DNA of 64,000 nucleotides from Gemmatimonadetes bacterium T265 (GTDB lineage: Bacteria > Gemmatimonadota > Gemmatimonadetes > Gemmatimonadales > Gemmatimonadaceae): contig BPUI01000002.1 of assembly GCA_019973575.1 (NCBI GenBank), positions 620,001 to 684,000 of the forward strand. Reading direction: 5' to 3'. Position 1 is the first letter of the stretch; each line of letters starts with the position of its first letter. Positions 7,003-17,570 of this stretch are shown one piece after another. The notes below the pieces were generated by a model. The model made no database searches. It saw only the letters and a program-made list of their open reading frames with translations, and had not been told where the DNA came from. A program made the position numbers and the translations under genes.

Positions 7003-9858
7003 GTGGGCGACCGTCTTCTTACCGCTCGGCGTCGGGGTCGCGTCGCGGGCGCGGCCGCGCTCGCCGCCCTGGCCGGCGCGGTCCCCGCCGCCGGGCAGGC
7101 GCTGCGCGTCGGTGAGCTCCGGACGGAGTACCACGCGAACCCGGTCGGGATCGGCGAGCCGACGCCCCGCCTGAGTTGGACGCTCACCGCCGAGCGGCGC
7201 GGGGCCGCGCAGCGCGCGTACGAGATCCGCGTCGCGGAGGAGGCGCCCGACCTCGCGCGTCGTCCGCTCTGGGATTCGGGGAAGGTGCCCTCCGACGCGT
7301 CCGTGCTCCGCCCGTACGCGGGGCCCGCGCTGCAGTCCCGCCGCCGCTACTTCTGGCAGGTCCGCGCGTGGGACGCCGACGGGCGGCCGTCCGCGTGGAG
7401 CGCGCCGGCGTTCTGGGAAATGGGCATGCTGAGTCCGAGCGACTGGTCGGCGCAGTGGATCAGCCCCGACCTGCCCGAGGACACTACGCGGTCGAACCCG
7501 AGCCCGGTGCTCCGCGCCGCGTTCACGCTCGGCGGGCCGATCGCGTCGGCGCGCGCGTACGTGACGAGCCTGGGGCTCTACGAGATGGAGATCAACGGCC
7601 GCCGCGTCGGCGACCGCCTGTTCACGCCCGGGTGGACCGACTACGCGAAGCGCGTGCAGTACCAGACGTACGACGTCACGCCGCTGCTCAGGCCCGGGGC
7701 GAACGCGGTCGGGGTCACGTTAGGCGACGGGTGGTACCGCGGGCGGCTCGGCTTTACCAGGCAGCGCAACACGTACGGGACGCGGCTCGCGCTCCTCGCG
7801 CAGGTCGTCGTGCGCTACGCCGACGGCCGCGAGCAGGTGATCACCACCGGCCCGGGGTGGAAGGCGTCGACGGGCCCGATCCGCTTCTCGGACATCTACG
7901 ACGGCGAGCGCTACGACGCGCGGCTCGAGGCGCCCGGGTGGAGCGGGCCGGGCTACGACGACGCCGGGTGGCGCGGCGTGCGGGTCGTCGACCTGCCGAA
8001 GGACGTCCTGGTCGCCCCGGCCGGCCCGCCGGTGCGCCGGATCGAGGAGCGCACGCCCGTGCGCGTCTTCCGCACGCCCGCGGGCGAGACCGTGTTCGAC
8101 ATGGGGCAGAACATGGTCGGCTGGGTGCGCCTCCGCGCGCGGGGGCCGCGCGGCACCGTCGTGCGTCTGCGCCACGCCGAGGTGCTCGACGCGGCGGGGA
8201 ACGTGTACACGGCCAACCTGCGGACGGCGAAGGCGACCACCGAGTTCGTCCTGAAGGGGAGCGGCGCCGACGAAGTCTACGAGCCGCACTTCACCTTCCA
8301 GGGCTTCCGCTACGTCGCCGTGGAGGGCTACCCGGGCCTGCCGAACGGGTCCCTGCCGCCCGCCGACGCGCTCGCGGGCGTCGTCATCCACTCGGACATG
8401 CCGCGCACGGGGACGTTCGCCACGTCCGACACGATGCTCGACCGGCTCCAGCAGAACATCACCTGGGGCTAGCGGGGCAACTTCCTCGACGTGCCGACCG
8501 ACACGCCGGCGCGCGACGAGCGGCTGGGGTGGATCGGCGACGCCGAGGCGTTCGCGCCGACGGCGGCGTTCAACTACGAAGTCGCGCCCTTTTTCACGAA
8601 GTGGCTCGGCGACCTCGCCGCCGACCAGAAGGCGAGCGGCTCGGTGCCCGACGTGATCCCCGACGTGCTCACGCGCGCCCGGCCGGACGGCGGGGGCTCG
8701 TCGGGGTGGGCCGACGCCGCGACGATCGTCCCGTGGCAGCTGTATCTCTCGTACGGCGACGCGCGCCTCCTCGAGCGGCAGTACCCGAGCATGCGGCGCT
8801 GGGTGGAGTACGAGCGCGGCGCCGCGGGCCCCGCCCTGATCTGGACCACGGGGCACCACTACGGCGACTGGCTCGACTTCGCGTCGACGCAGCCCGGCGG
8901 CGACCCCGGGCGCGCGGCCACGCCGAAGGACCTCGTCGCCACCGCCTTCTTCGCACACTCGGCCGACCTCGTCGCCCGCGCCGCCGCCGTGTTAGGCAAC
9001 GCGGACGACGCGCGCGCGTACCGCGACCTCTTCGAGCGGGTCCGCGCGGCGTTCCAGCACACGTACGTTGCCGGCGACGGCCGGCTCTCGCCCGAGACGC
9101 AGACCGCGTACGCGCTCGCGCTCGAGTTCGACCTGCTGCCCGGCGGCCTGCGCCAGGCCGCGGGCGACCGGCTCGCCGCGGCCGTGAAGCAGTCCGGCCA
9201 CCTTACGACCGGCTTCCTCGGCACCCCGCACCTCACCGACGCGCTGGTCCACACCGGGCACGTTCCCGAGGCGTACGGGCTGCTGTTGCGGCGCGACTAC
9301 CCGTCGTGGCTCTACCCGATCACGCGCGGCGCGACGACGATGTGGGAGCGGTGGGACGGGGTGAAGCCCGACGGCACGTTCGAGGACGTCGGGATGAACT
9401 CGTTCAACCACTACGCCTACGGCGCGGTCGGCGACTGGATGTACCGCACGGTGGCCGGCCTCACGCTCGACCCCTCCGCGCCGGGCTACAAGCACGTGCT
9501 CGTCCAGCCGCACCCCGGCGGCCGCCTCACGTCGGCGAGCGCGACGCTCACCACGCCCTACGGCCCGGTCGGTTCGGCGTGGACGCTCGCCGGCGACACG
9601 TTCCGGCTCGCCGTGCGCGTGCCCGCGAACACGCGCGCGACCGTTCGGCTGCCGTTCGCGACGCTCGCCCGGGTGGCGGAGGGCGGCCGGCCGGTCGCGG
9701 CCGCCGCGGGCGTCACGCGGGCCGTGCAGGACGGCGAGGCCGTCCGCGTCGACGTCGGGTCGGGCGACTACCGCTTCACCTACCCGGCGCCGCGCCTCGC
9801 GGCGGTCGTCCGGACTCCCCCCGCCACCCCGCCCGCCGACGGAGGTCGGCACCCATGA
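7003..9858 (+). pseudogene. Secreted GH78 alpha-L-rhamnosidase, interrupted by an in-frame amber codon
   Basis: Glycoside hydrolase that would release L-rhamnose from rhamnosides outside the inner membrane. GTG 7003 gives a signal peptide with Arg residues followed by AGAAALAALAGAVPAAGQA. The chain runs for 951 codons through the N-terminal beta domains (WTLTAERRG..., GWTDYAKRVQYQTYDV) into the catalytic barrel. A TAG stands at 8470-8472 (codon 490), exactly where relatives carry Gln in WGQRGNFL. The frame resumes at once with RGNFLDVPTDTPARDERLGW, the acidic catalytic motif. The reading frame is otherwise whole to TGA 9858, so a single C-to-T change explains the break. Without readthrough only a catalytic-domain-less 489-residue product is made. 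First gene of the rhamnose locus; the next gene overlaps by 4 nt. Confidence 0.85.
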
Positions 9859-12800
9859 CCCACTCCCGCCGCCTCGCCGCGCGCGCGGCCGCCGCCCTGC
9901 TCGCGGCCTGCGTCCACGCGTCCCGCGTCCGTCCGCTCGCCGCCCAGCCCGCCGCGCCCCGCGACCCCGCCGCGCGCGCCGCGACGCGCTCCTCGACGGC
10001 TTCCGCACTCCGCCCAACGCCGCCATGCCGCGCGTGTGGTGGCACTGGATGAACGGCAACGTCACGAAGGAGGGCATCACCGCCGACCTCGAGTGGATGC
10101 ACCGCGTCGGGATCGGCGGGATGCAGATGTTCGACGGGTCGTTAGGCACGCCGCGGTTCGTCGAGAACCGCCTCGTCTGGATGACGCCCGGCTGGAAGGA
10201 CGCCTTCCGCCACGCGGCGGCCGAGGCGGACCGGCTCGGGCTCGAGATGACGATGACCGCGAGCGGCGGCTGGAGCGAGAGCGGCGGCTGGAGCGAGAGC
10301 GGCGGCCCGTGGGTCACGCCGCAGCAGGCGATGAAGAAGGTCGTCTGGAGCGAAACCCGGGTGAGCGGCCCGCGGCGCTTCGCCGGCGTGCTCCCCACGC
10401 CGCCGTCGGTCAACGGCCCCTTCCAGGGCATGCAGAACGGTCCCGACCTCGCCTTCCCGGGCGACACCGGCCTGCCTGGCGCCAAGCCGCTGCCGGCGGA
10501 GCGGCCGGCCGGGCCCGACCCGACGGTCTACGCCGACACGAAGGTGCTCGCCTACCGCCTGCCCGACGCGGATGTGCGCATGGCCGACCTCAAGCCCGCG
10601 GTGACGAGCGCCGCGGGCGCGGTCGACGCGGCCACGCTCATGGACGGCGACTTCGGGAAGACGGTTTCGGTCGCGTTGCCCGAGGGCGCGCCGGAAACGT
10701 GGGTGCAGTTCGCGTTCGCGCGCCCCTTCCGCGCGCAGGCCTTCACCTTCGGGGGCGCGCCCGGGTTGCAGTTCGTCGGCGGGCCGCCGGTCCCGGACGG
10801 GCGCGTCGAGGCGAGCCAGGACGGGCGCACGTGGACGACGCTCGTCGCGCTGCCGGGGCCGGGGCACCCGACGGCCAACTTCGCGGCGCGCACCTACACG
10901 TTCCCGGCGACGAGCGCGCGCTTCTACCGCGTGGTGATGAAACGGCCCGCGCCGAACCCCTTCGGCGCCGCGTTCGGTATCGGTCCGGCGAAGGCGATCA
11001 CGATCTTGGAGCTGGAGTTCAGCGCCGCGCCGCGCGTCAACCGGTGGGAGGAAAAGGCGCAGTACGGCAACATGACCGACTACGGCCCCGCGGTCGCGAC
11101 GCCGGCGGCGCCGGGCGCGGTGCCCGTCCGCGACGTCGTCGACCTCACGTCGCGCCTGCGCCCCGACGGAACGCTCGACTGGCAGGTCCCGGCGGGGCGG
11201 TGGGCCGTGCTGCGCATGGGCTACTCGCTCGAGGGCACGAAGAACCACCCCGCCTCCCCCGAGGCGACCGGCTACGAGGTCGACAAGCTCAACCGCGCCC
11301 ACGTCGCCGCGTACATCCAGCACTACACCGACCAGATCAAAGGCGCGTTAGGCAGCTACTACGGCAGGAGCTTCCGCTACCTGCTGACCGACAGCTACGA
11401 GGCCGGCATGGAGAACTGGACGGACGACATGGTCGCCCAGTTCCGCGCCCGGCGCGGCTACGACCCCACGCCGTACCTGCCGGTGCTCGCCGGGCGCGTG
11501 ATCGGCAGCGCCGCGGCCAGCGACAAGTTCCTCTGGGACTTCCGCCGCACGATCGCCGACCTGTTCGCCGACCACCACTACGGTACCATCAACGAGGCCC
11601 TCAAGAAGGACGGGGTCGGCCTGGACGCGGAGGCAATGGGCGCCGACTTCCCGACGAGCGGGGAAGGCTTGCAGGACAAGGGGCGCGTGACGATCCCGAT
11701 GGGCGAGTTCTGGACGCCCGGGCCGGGGCAGGACGACGGGGCCAGCCACATGGCCGACATGAAGGAGGCCGCGTCGGCGGCGCACATCTAGGGGCAGAAC
11801 ATCGCCGCGGCGGAGTCGTTCACGACGATGCCGTCGCCGCTGGTCCCCGCGTTCGCGCAGTCGCCGTACTACCTCAAGCGGCTTGCCGACCGGGCGCTCG
11901 CGCACGGCATCAACCGCTTCGTGATCCACACGTCGGTCCACCAGCCGTTCGTCGACAGCACGCACAAGCCGGGGATGACGTTAGGCTTCTTCGGCCAGCA
12001 CTTCACGCGCAACAACACCTGGGCCGAGCAGTCGCGGGCGTGGCTGGGCTACCTGGGGCGCGCGTCGCACCTGCTGCAGCAGGGGCGGTTCGCCGCCGAC
12101 CTCGCGTACTTCTACGGCGAGGGCGCGCCCAACGCGGTGCCGTTCTGGAAGCCGGTCGACCCGGCGCCGCCGGCCGGGTACGACTACGACTGGGTGAACG
12201 CCGAGGTGCTGCTCGGGCGGATGCGCGTCGAGGACGGGCAGCTCGTGCTGCCGACGGGGATGCGCTACCGGGCGCTCGTGCTCCCGGCGGACGTGAACCA
12301 GCTCACGCTGCCGATGGCGCGCAAGCTCCGCGACCTCGTGCAGGCCGGCGCGACGGTGATCGCGCCGCCGCCCAACGGCACGCCGAGCCTGGCGGACGGC
12401 CCCGCGGGGGACGATAGCGTGCGCGCCGTCGCCCGGCAGGTGTGGGGCGCGGCCGACGGCCGGGGCGTCACCGAGCACGCGTACGGCAAGGGGAAGGTCT
12501 CCTGGGGCGTGCCGGTGGCGCAGGTGCTGGGCGCCGCCGGCGTCGCGCCCGACGTGACCGTCGACGGCCGGGGGCCCGACGCGCGGCACGCGTGGATCCA
12601 CCGCTCGGCCGGCGACGCCGAGGTCTACTTCGTCGCAAATCAGCAGGAAAAGGCGGAGGACGTGACGGCGAGCTTCCGCGTCTCGGGGCGGGACGTCGAG
12701 CTCTGGGACGCGGCCACGGGCGAGACCGCGCCGGCCGCGTACACGACCGCGAACGGGCGCACCGAGGTGCCGCTGCACCTCGACCCGTACGGCTCGACGT

Positions 12801-13408
12801 TCGTCGTCTTCCGGCGTTCCGCGGCGGCGGCGCCGTCGCGCACGGTCGCGGCGCCGGCGCGCGCGACGCTCGCCACCGTCGCGGGCCCGTGGCAGGTGCG
12901 CTTCCAGCCCGGCCGCGGCGCGCCGGCCGCGGTGCGCGTGGACAGCCTGGCGTCGTGGACGACCTCGGCCGGCGCGGGGGTGAAATACTTCTCCGGGACC
13001 GCGACCTACGCCAAGGACGTCACCGTGCCGGCCGAGTGGCTGCGCGCGGGTGGGCGGGTCGAGCTCGACCTGGGCCGGGTGAAGGAGATCGCCGAGGTGC
13101 TCGTGAACGGGCAGCCGGCGGGCGGCATTTTGTGGAAGCCGCCGTTCCGCGCCGGCGTCACGAGCGCCCTCAAGCCCGGCGCGAACCGCGTCGAGGTGCG
13201 GGTGACGAACCTGTGGTCGAACCGGATGATCGGCGACCTGCAGCCGGGCGCGACCCAGCGCTTCACGTTCACCGACTTCCGGCCGTTCACGAAGGATTCG
13301 CCGCTCATGGAGTCGGGGCTGCTCGGCCCCGTAGCCTTCGTACGCGTCTCGGGAGCGGCCGAGGGCACGCGCGGCCCGGTAGTGGCCCGCCCGGCGCGCG
13401 CCGTCTAG
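9855..13408 (+). pseudogene. Secreted GH106-like rhamnosidase/glycosyl hydrolase, one frameshift and one in-frame amber codon
   Basis: Large secreted hydrolase of the PRVWWHWMNGNVTKEGI type, related to GH106 alpha-L-rhamnosidases. ATG 9855 overlaps the preceding stop and encodes a signal peptide (RLAARAAAALLAACVHA). The frame is lost near 9980 in a GC-alternating run, and the conserved protein continues in another frame from DALLDGFRTPPNAAMPRVW. A TAG at 11789-11791 replaces a codon in AAHI-x-GQNIAAAESF, where an aromatic residue (Tyr) is usual. The frame then continues to the TAG at 13406. The N-terminal half has WSESGG repeated through an 18-bp duplication. The C-terminal part (TWGRVKEIAEVLVNG-like, 12.9-13.3 kb) is a galactose-binding-type beta-sandwich. 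Two independent lesions make this a pseudogene. Confidence 0.8.
10265..10300 (+). repeat. 18-bp perfect tandem duplication inside the GH106-like gene
   Basis: The unit GGCGGCTGGAGCGAGAGC occurs twice in a row, adding one extra GGWSES to the protein. It is in frame, so not disabling by itself, but it looks like a recent slippage product. Confidence 0.85.
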
Positions 13409-13465
13409 GCTGCGTCCCAACACCGGGCACGTCCGTCCCACCCTCTCGTCCGCGGAGATTCTTTC

Positions 13466-13858
13466 ATGCTGTTCCCGCTCGCGCTGCTCGCCGCCCTGCA
13501 CGCCGCCCCCGCCAGCGCCGCCGACTCGGTCACCGGCACGTGGCGCATCAGCGGGGACGTGGTCGGAAACCCCGTGAACGAGCTCTGCACGCTCAAGCAG
13601 GCGGGTGCCGCGGTCACGGGCAGCTGCAAGAACGCCGACGCCGCCGACGCCAAGCCGTACGACGTCACGGGCGAGGTGAAAGGCGACACGGTCACCTTCC
13701 GGCACGGCGGCGACTACCAGGGCACCGCGATCACGCTCACCTACACCGGCACGACGGCCACGCCCAAGGCGCTCAAGGGCACCATCGACGTCCAGCCGTT
13801 CGGCGTCAACGGTACGTTCTCTGCCGCCCCCGCCCCGGCGGCCCCCGCGAAGCCATGA
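13466..13858 (+). CDS. Small secreted protein of unknown function
   Basis: A 130-residue protein with a clear signal peptide (MLFPLALLAALHAAPASAA) and then a compact beta-rich domain of about 100 residues: SVTGTWRISGDVVGNPVNEL, an isolated Cys pair (CTLKQAG...GSCKN), repeated VTGEVKGDTVTFRH and GTAITLTYTGT strands. The tail is Ala/Pro-rich. The alternating strands resemble small periplasmic domains that report 'extra sum of squares'-like beta barrels, but I do not recognise a family and assign no activity. ATG 13466 follows a short GGAG-containing leader. Its stop overlaps the ATG of the GH3 gene by 4 nt, so the two are co-translated and the protein may serve the glycosidase. Confidence 0.65.
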   Translation: MLFPLALLAALHAAPASAADSVTGTWRISGDVVGNPVNELCTLKQAGAAVTGSCKNADAADAKPYDVTGEVKGDTVTFRHGGDYQGTAITLTYTGTTATPKALKGTIDVQPFGVNGTFSAAPAPAAPAKP

Positions 13859-16374
13859 TCGACGTCCGTCCTCCGTCGCGCCCGGTCCTCCCCCGCATGC
13901 GCCGTCAGCTCGCCGTCCCGCTCGCGCTCGCCGCACTCGCCGTGGGCGGTGCCCGCCCCGCGGCGGCCCAGAACCCCGCCGCGGTCCCGCCCGCGGGGGG
14001 GCCCCCCCAGCTCGGCCGCGCTCCGCTGCGCGACGTCGTGGCCGCGCTCACCGACTCGGAGAAGGTGCGGCTCGTCGTCGGCACGGGCATCATCCTGCCG
14101 GCGGAAATGGGGGCGGGCCCGGGTGCGTCCATGTTCCCCCCGGCCATGCGCGGCCCGGCGCCCACCGCCGACGACTCCGCGACCCGGGTGCCCGGCGCGG
14201 CGGGGAGCACGCACGCGGTCCGCCGGCTCGGCATCCCGTCGATCGTCGTCTCCGACGGCCCGGCGGGCGTGCGGATCGACCCGATCCGCCGCGGGCCCGA
14301 CGGGCGCCCCGACAGCTCGCGCACGTACTACGCGACCGCCTTCCCGGTCGGGACGCTGCTCGCCTCGTCGTGGGACACCGCGCTCGTCCGCCGCGTGGGC
14401 GTGGCCTTCGGCGAGGAGGTGCGCGACTACGGCGTCGACGTGCTGCTCGGCCCGGGGATGAACATCCACCGCAATCCGTTAGGCGGGCGCAACTTCGAGT
14501 ACTACTCGGAGGACCCGCTCGTGACGGGCTCGATGGCCGCGGCGATCGTCGACGGCATCCAGTCGAACGGCGTCGGCACCTCGATCAAGCACTTCGCCGC
14601 CAACGAGCAGGAGTTCAACCGCATGCGGCTGAATTCGGCGGTCGGCGAGCGGGCCCTGCGCGAGCTCTACCTGAAAGGATTTCAGATCGCCGTACGGCGC
14701 GCGCAGCCGTGGACCGTGATGTCGTCGTACAACCTCGTCAACGGCACGCACACGGCGGAGAGCCGCGAGCTGCTGACCGACCTCTTGCGCGGCGAGTTCG
14801 GCTTCCGCGGGCTCGTGATGAGCGACTGGTTCGGCGGCGAGGACCCGGCGGCGATGGTGAACGCGGGGAACGACCTCGTGATGCCGGGGACGGGCGGGCA
14901 GGAACAGGCGCTGCGCGCCGCGCTCGCGGCGGGGACGCTCTCGCGCGCCGCGCTCGACTCGAGTGTGACGCGGGTGCTGGCGCTCGTGCTCAAGTCGCCG
15001 ACCTTCCGCGGCGTCCCGCACTCCGACCGCCCGGACCTCCGCGCGCACGCGGCCGTCGCGCGCACGGCGGCGGCGGAGAGCATGGTGCTGCTGCGCGACC
15101 AGGCGTTCGGCGGGTCCGCCGCGCGCCGCGCGCTGCCGCTCGCCGCGGGGAGTGCGGTGGCCGTGTTCGGCAACACCTCGTACGACCTGATCGCCGGGGG
15201 TACGGGGAGCGGCAACGTGAACCGCGCCTACACCGTGTCGCTTACCGACGGGCTCGCGGGGGCGGGGATGCGCGTGGATTCGTCCCTCGCGGGCGCCTAC
15301 CGCGGCTACCTGGCCGCGGAGCGGGCGCGGGCGCCGAAGCGCACGCTGATGCAGGACCTGTTCGCGCCCCGGCCGGTGATCGCCGAGCTCGCGCCCGACC
15401 CGGCCGCCGTTCGGCAGGCGGCCGAGCGCGACGCGGCCGCCGTCGTCACGCTCGGTCGGATCGCGGGCGAGGGGCTCGACCGCAAGGTCGCGGACGACTT
15501 CGAGCTGCGCGCGCCGGAGCGCGCGCTCCTGCGGCAGGTGTCGGCGGCGTTCCACGCACGCCGCAAGCCGGTGGTAGTCGTTCTCAACGTGGGCGGCCCC
15601 GTCGAGGTGGTGAGCTGGCGCGACCAGGCCGACGCGATCCTCCTCGCCTGGCAGCCCGGGCAGGAGGGCGGGCACGCGATCGCCGACGTGTTGGGCGGGC
15701 GCGTGAACCCGTCGGGGAAGCTCGCGACGACGTTCCCGGCCCGCTACGCGGACGTGCCCTACGGGGCCGACTTCCCGGGGCGCGTGCGCGCGGACGCGCC
15801 GCCGGCGGCCAGCCCGCTCGCGGGGCGGGCGTCGGAGAACACGTACGCGGAGGGGATCTACGTCGGGTACCGCTACTACCGCACGTTCGGCAGGGCGCCC
15901 GCGTACGCGTTCGGCCACGGGCTGAGCTACACCACGTTCCGCTACGGCGGGCCGCGGCTCTCTGGAGTGCCTAACGGCGCCGCCGATTCGATAACCGTGA
16001 CGGCGACCGTGACCAACACCGGCCGCGTCGCGGGGCGCGAGGTGGCCGAGCTCTACGTGAGCGCGCCCTCGACGGCGGCACTGCCCAAGCCCGAGCGCGA
16101 GCTGCGGGCGTTCGCCAAGACGGGCGTACTCCCGCCGGGGCGGTCGGAGACGGTCACGTTCCGCCTCGGGGCGGCGGACCTCGCGTCGTTCGACCCGGCG
16201 CAGTCGGCGTGGGTCGCCGACGCCGGGACCTACACCGTGCGGGTCGCGGGCTCGTCGGCGGACGACGGGGTGCGCGGGACGTTTGCGCTGCCCCAGCGGA
16301 TCGTGACCGAGCGGAGCCGCCCGCTGCTCGCGCCGCGCGCTCCGGTCGCGGAGCTGAAGGCGGCGGCGCGGTGA
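13855..16374 (+). CDS. Secreted GH3 beta-glucosidase-type hydrolase
   Basis: Intact 839-residue glycoside hydrolase family 3 enzyme that would remove terminal beta-linked sugars from oligosaccharides or glycosides in the periplasm or outside. The N-terminus has a twin-Arg-containing leader and AVPLALAALAVGGARPAAAQ as the signal peptide. The barrel shows VSDGPAGVRID, GPGMNIHRNPLGGRNFEYYS, SIKHFAANEQEFNR (substrate-binding KH) and VMSDWFGG with the nucleophile Asp near residue 324. The alpha/beta sandwich follows (ESMVLLRD near 400), then PSGKLATTFPARYADVPY and a C-terminal FnIII-like domain (VTVTATVTNTGRVAGREVAELY). Start overlaps the small upstream gene. Sitting among rhamnosidases, it could trim the glucose left after rhamnose removal from plant glycosides; this is inference. 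Confidence 0.9.
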   Translation: MIDVRPPSRPVLPRMRRQLAVPLALAALAVGGARPAAAQNPAAVPPAGGPPQLGRAPLRDVVAALTDSEKVRLVVGTGIILPAEMGAGPGASMFPPAMRGPAPTADDSATRVPGAAGSTHAVRRLGIPSIVVSDGPAGVRIDPIRRGPDGRPDSSRTYYATAFPVGTLLASSWDTALVRRVGVAFGEEVRDYGVDVLLGPGMNIHRNPLGGRNFEYYSEDPLVTGSMAAAIVDGIQSNGVGTSIKHFAANEQEFNRMRLNSAVGERALRELYLKGFQIAVRRAQPWTVMSSYNLVNGTHTAESRELLTDLLRGEFGFRGLVMSDWFGGEDPAAMVNAGNDLVMPGTGGQEQALRAALAAGTLSRAALDSSVTRVLALVLKSPTFRGVPHSDRPDLRAHAAVARTAAAESMVLLRDQAFGGSAARRALPLAAGSAVAVFGNTSYDLIAGGTGSGNVNRAYTVSLTDGLAGAGMRVDSSLAGAYRGYLAAERARAPKRTLMQDLFAPRPVIAELAPDPAAVRQAAERDAAAVVTLGRIAGEGLDRKVADDFELRAPERALLRQVSAAFHARRKPVVVVLNVGGPVEVVSWRDQADAILLAWQPGQEGGHAIADVLGGRVNPSGKLATTFPARYADVPYGADFPGRVRADAPPAASPLAGRASENTYAEGIYVGYRYYRTFGRAPAYAFGHGLSYTTFRYGGPRLSGVPNGAADSITVTATVTNTGRVAGREVAELYVSAPSTAALPKPERELRAFAKTGVLPPGRSETVTFRLGAADLASFDPAQSAWVADAGTYTVRVAGSSADDGVRGTFALPQRIVTERSRPLLAPRAPVAELKAAAR

Positions 16375-16406
16375 GCGCGGCGGGCCCCGCGCCCGCCGCC
16401 CGTTGC

Positions 16407-17375
16407 TCAGCGCCCCCGCGCCGCCAGCTCCCGCGCCGTCCGCTGGTCGGTGATCAGCACGTGGAGGATCCCCGCCTTGAGTGCCGCGTGGATGGCGTTG
16501 GCCTTCTCCGCCCCGCCCGCGACCGCGACGACGCGCCGCACCCGGCGCAGTTGCTCGGCGGAGATGCCGAGCAGGCGGTCGTCGAGCGAGGTGTGCACGA
16601 ACTGGCCGGCGGCGTCGAAGAAGCGTAGCGCGACGTCGCCGACCGCGCCCGCCGCGCGCAACTCCTCCACGGTGCCCGGCGGGAACGAGGCGCCGTCGTT
16701 GAGGACGGGGTTCGAGGCGAGCGAGCCGACGCCGACGAAGAGCGTGTCGATCGCGCCCAGGCGGCTGAGCGCCGGGCGCAGGTGCGGGTCGTCGCGCAGG
16801 GCGTCGCGCACGGCGGCGCTCGCGACCACGCCGGGGGCGGGGAGGAGGACGGGCGTGGCGCCTAACAGCCCGGCCAGGCGCCGCACGACCGAGGCGGCGT
16901 AGGCGGTGGCGTCGGCCGGGCCGATCCCGCCCAACGTCTGCACGACGTGCACCCCCTCGGTCGGGATCGGGGTCAGGGCCCGCACCATCGCGTCGAGCGT
17001 GGTCCCCCACGCGAGGCCGATCGTCTCGCCCGGCGCGACCGAGCGGGCGAGGTAGGCGGCCGCGGCGCCGCCGACCTGGCGGCGCAGCTCGGCCCCGCCG
17101 CGGCCGCCGCCGCCGTCCGCGCCGACGACGAGCGCCTCCTCGAGGCCGAAGCGGGACTCGAGCTTGCTCTCGAGCTCCGTGTGCAGCCCGACGGGCGGGG
17201 CGACGGTGATCTGCACGATGCCGTGCACCTGCGCCTCCTGGAGCAGGCGCGAGACCCGCGGGCGCGAGATGCGCAGGCGCTCGGCGATCCGCTGCTGCGT
17301 CTGCGCCCGCAGGTAGTAGAGCGTGCTGACCTTGCTGAGCAGGTAGAGGTCGGGCGCGGAGCGTGGGCGGGCCAT
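16407..17375 (-). CDS. SorC-family sugar-responsive transcriptional regulator
   Basis: DNA-binding regulator of about 322 residues, convergent with the GH3 gene and divergent from the TonB receptor. Residues 10-60 hold a helix-turn-helix (TQQRIAERLRISRPRVSRLLQEA). The rest is the DeoR/SorC sugar-phosphate binding domain, with GLAWGTTLDAMVRAL, VVQTLGGIGP and the GVGSLASNPVL loop. ATG 17375 was chosen because the residues upstream run through the operator region. Two palindromes (17391-17416, 17473-17486) lie between it and the receptor gene and a related site precedes the rhamnosidase operon, so it most likely represses both and itself. The effector is probably a rhamnose pathway sugar or sugar phosphate. 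The gene is intact although much of its regulon is not. Confidence 0.85.
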   Translation of the reverse strand: MARPRSAPDLYLLSKVSTLYYLRAQTQQRIAERLRISRPRVSRLLQEAQVHGIVQITVAPPVGLHTELESKLESRFGLEEALVVGADGGGGRGGAELRRQVGGAAAAYLARSVAPGETIGLAWGTTLDAMVRALTPIPTEGVHVVQTLGGIGPADATAYAASVVRRLAGLLGATPVLLPAPGVVASAAVRDALRDDPHLRPALSRLGAIDTLFVGVGSLASNPVLNDGASFPPGTVEELRAAGAVGDVALRFFDAAGQFVHTSLDDRLLGISAEQLRRVRRVVAVAGGAEKANAIHAALKAGILHVLITDQRTARELAARGR

Positions 17376-17390
17376 TGCCGGGAGGATAAG

Positions 17391-17416
17391 TGTTCGATCG
17401 CGCACAGATGTGCACG
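17391..17416. promoter_or_regulatory. Operator for the SorC-type regulator, copy 2
   Basis: TGTTCGATCG (17391-17400) is followed by CGCACAGATGTGCACG (17401-17416), whose core GCACA-GA-TGTGC is a perfect palindrome. It lies 16 bp upstream of the regulator start and matches the site at 6956-6980, suggesting autoregulation. Confidence 0.6.
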
Positions 17417-17472
17417 ATCGGGGCCGAATGTGACAAAACCGGTACGGGCGCGACGTTCCGCTCACATGTTAA

Positions 17473-17486
17473 CGCACATGTGTGCG
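17473..17486. promoter_or_regulatory. Operator for the SorC-type regulator, copy 3
   Basis: CGCACATGTGTGCG is a perfect 14-bp palindrome, flanked by GTTAA and TAAC. A further half site (ACATATGTGC) follows at about 17494. It lies 85 bp upstream of the TonB receptor start, on the other side of the divergent promoter region. Confidence 0.6.
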
Positions 17487-17570
17487 TAACAAAACATATG
17501 TGCAATAACGGGTGCCGTCCCGCCGCCCCGCGCGCTCGGGGCGCGCCTCCCTTCTCCCCGGATCCCTGCG

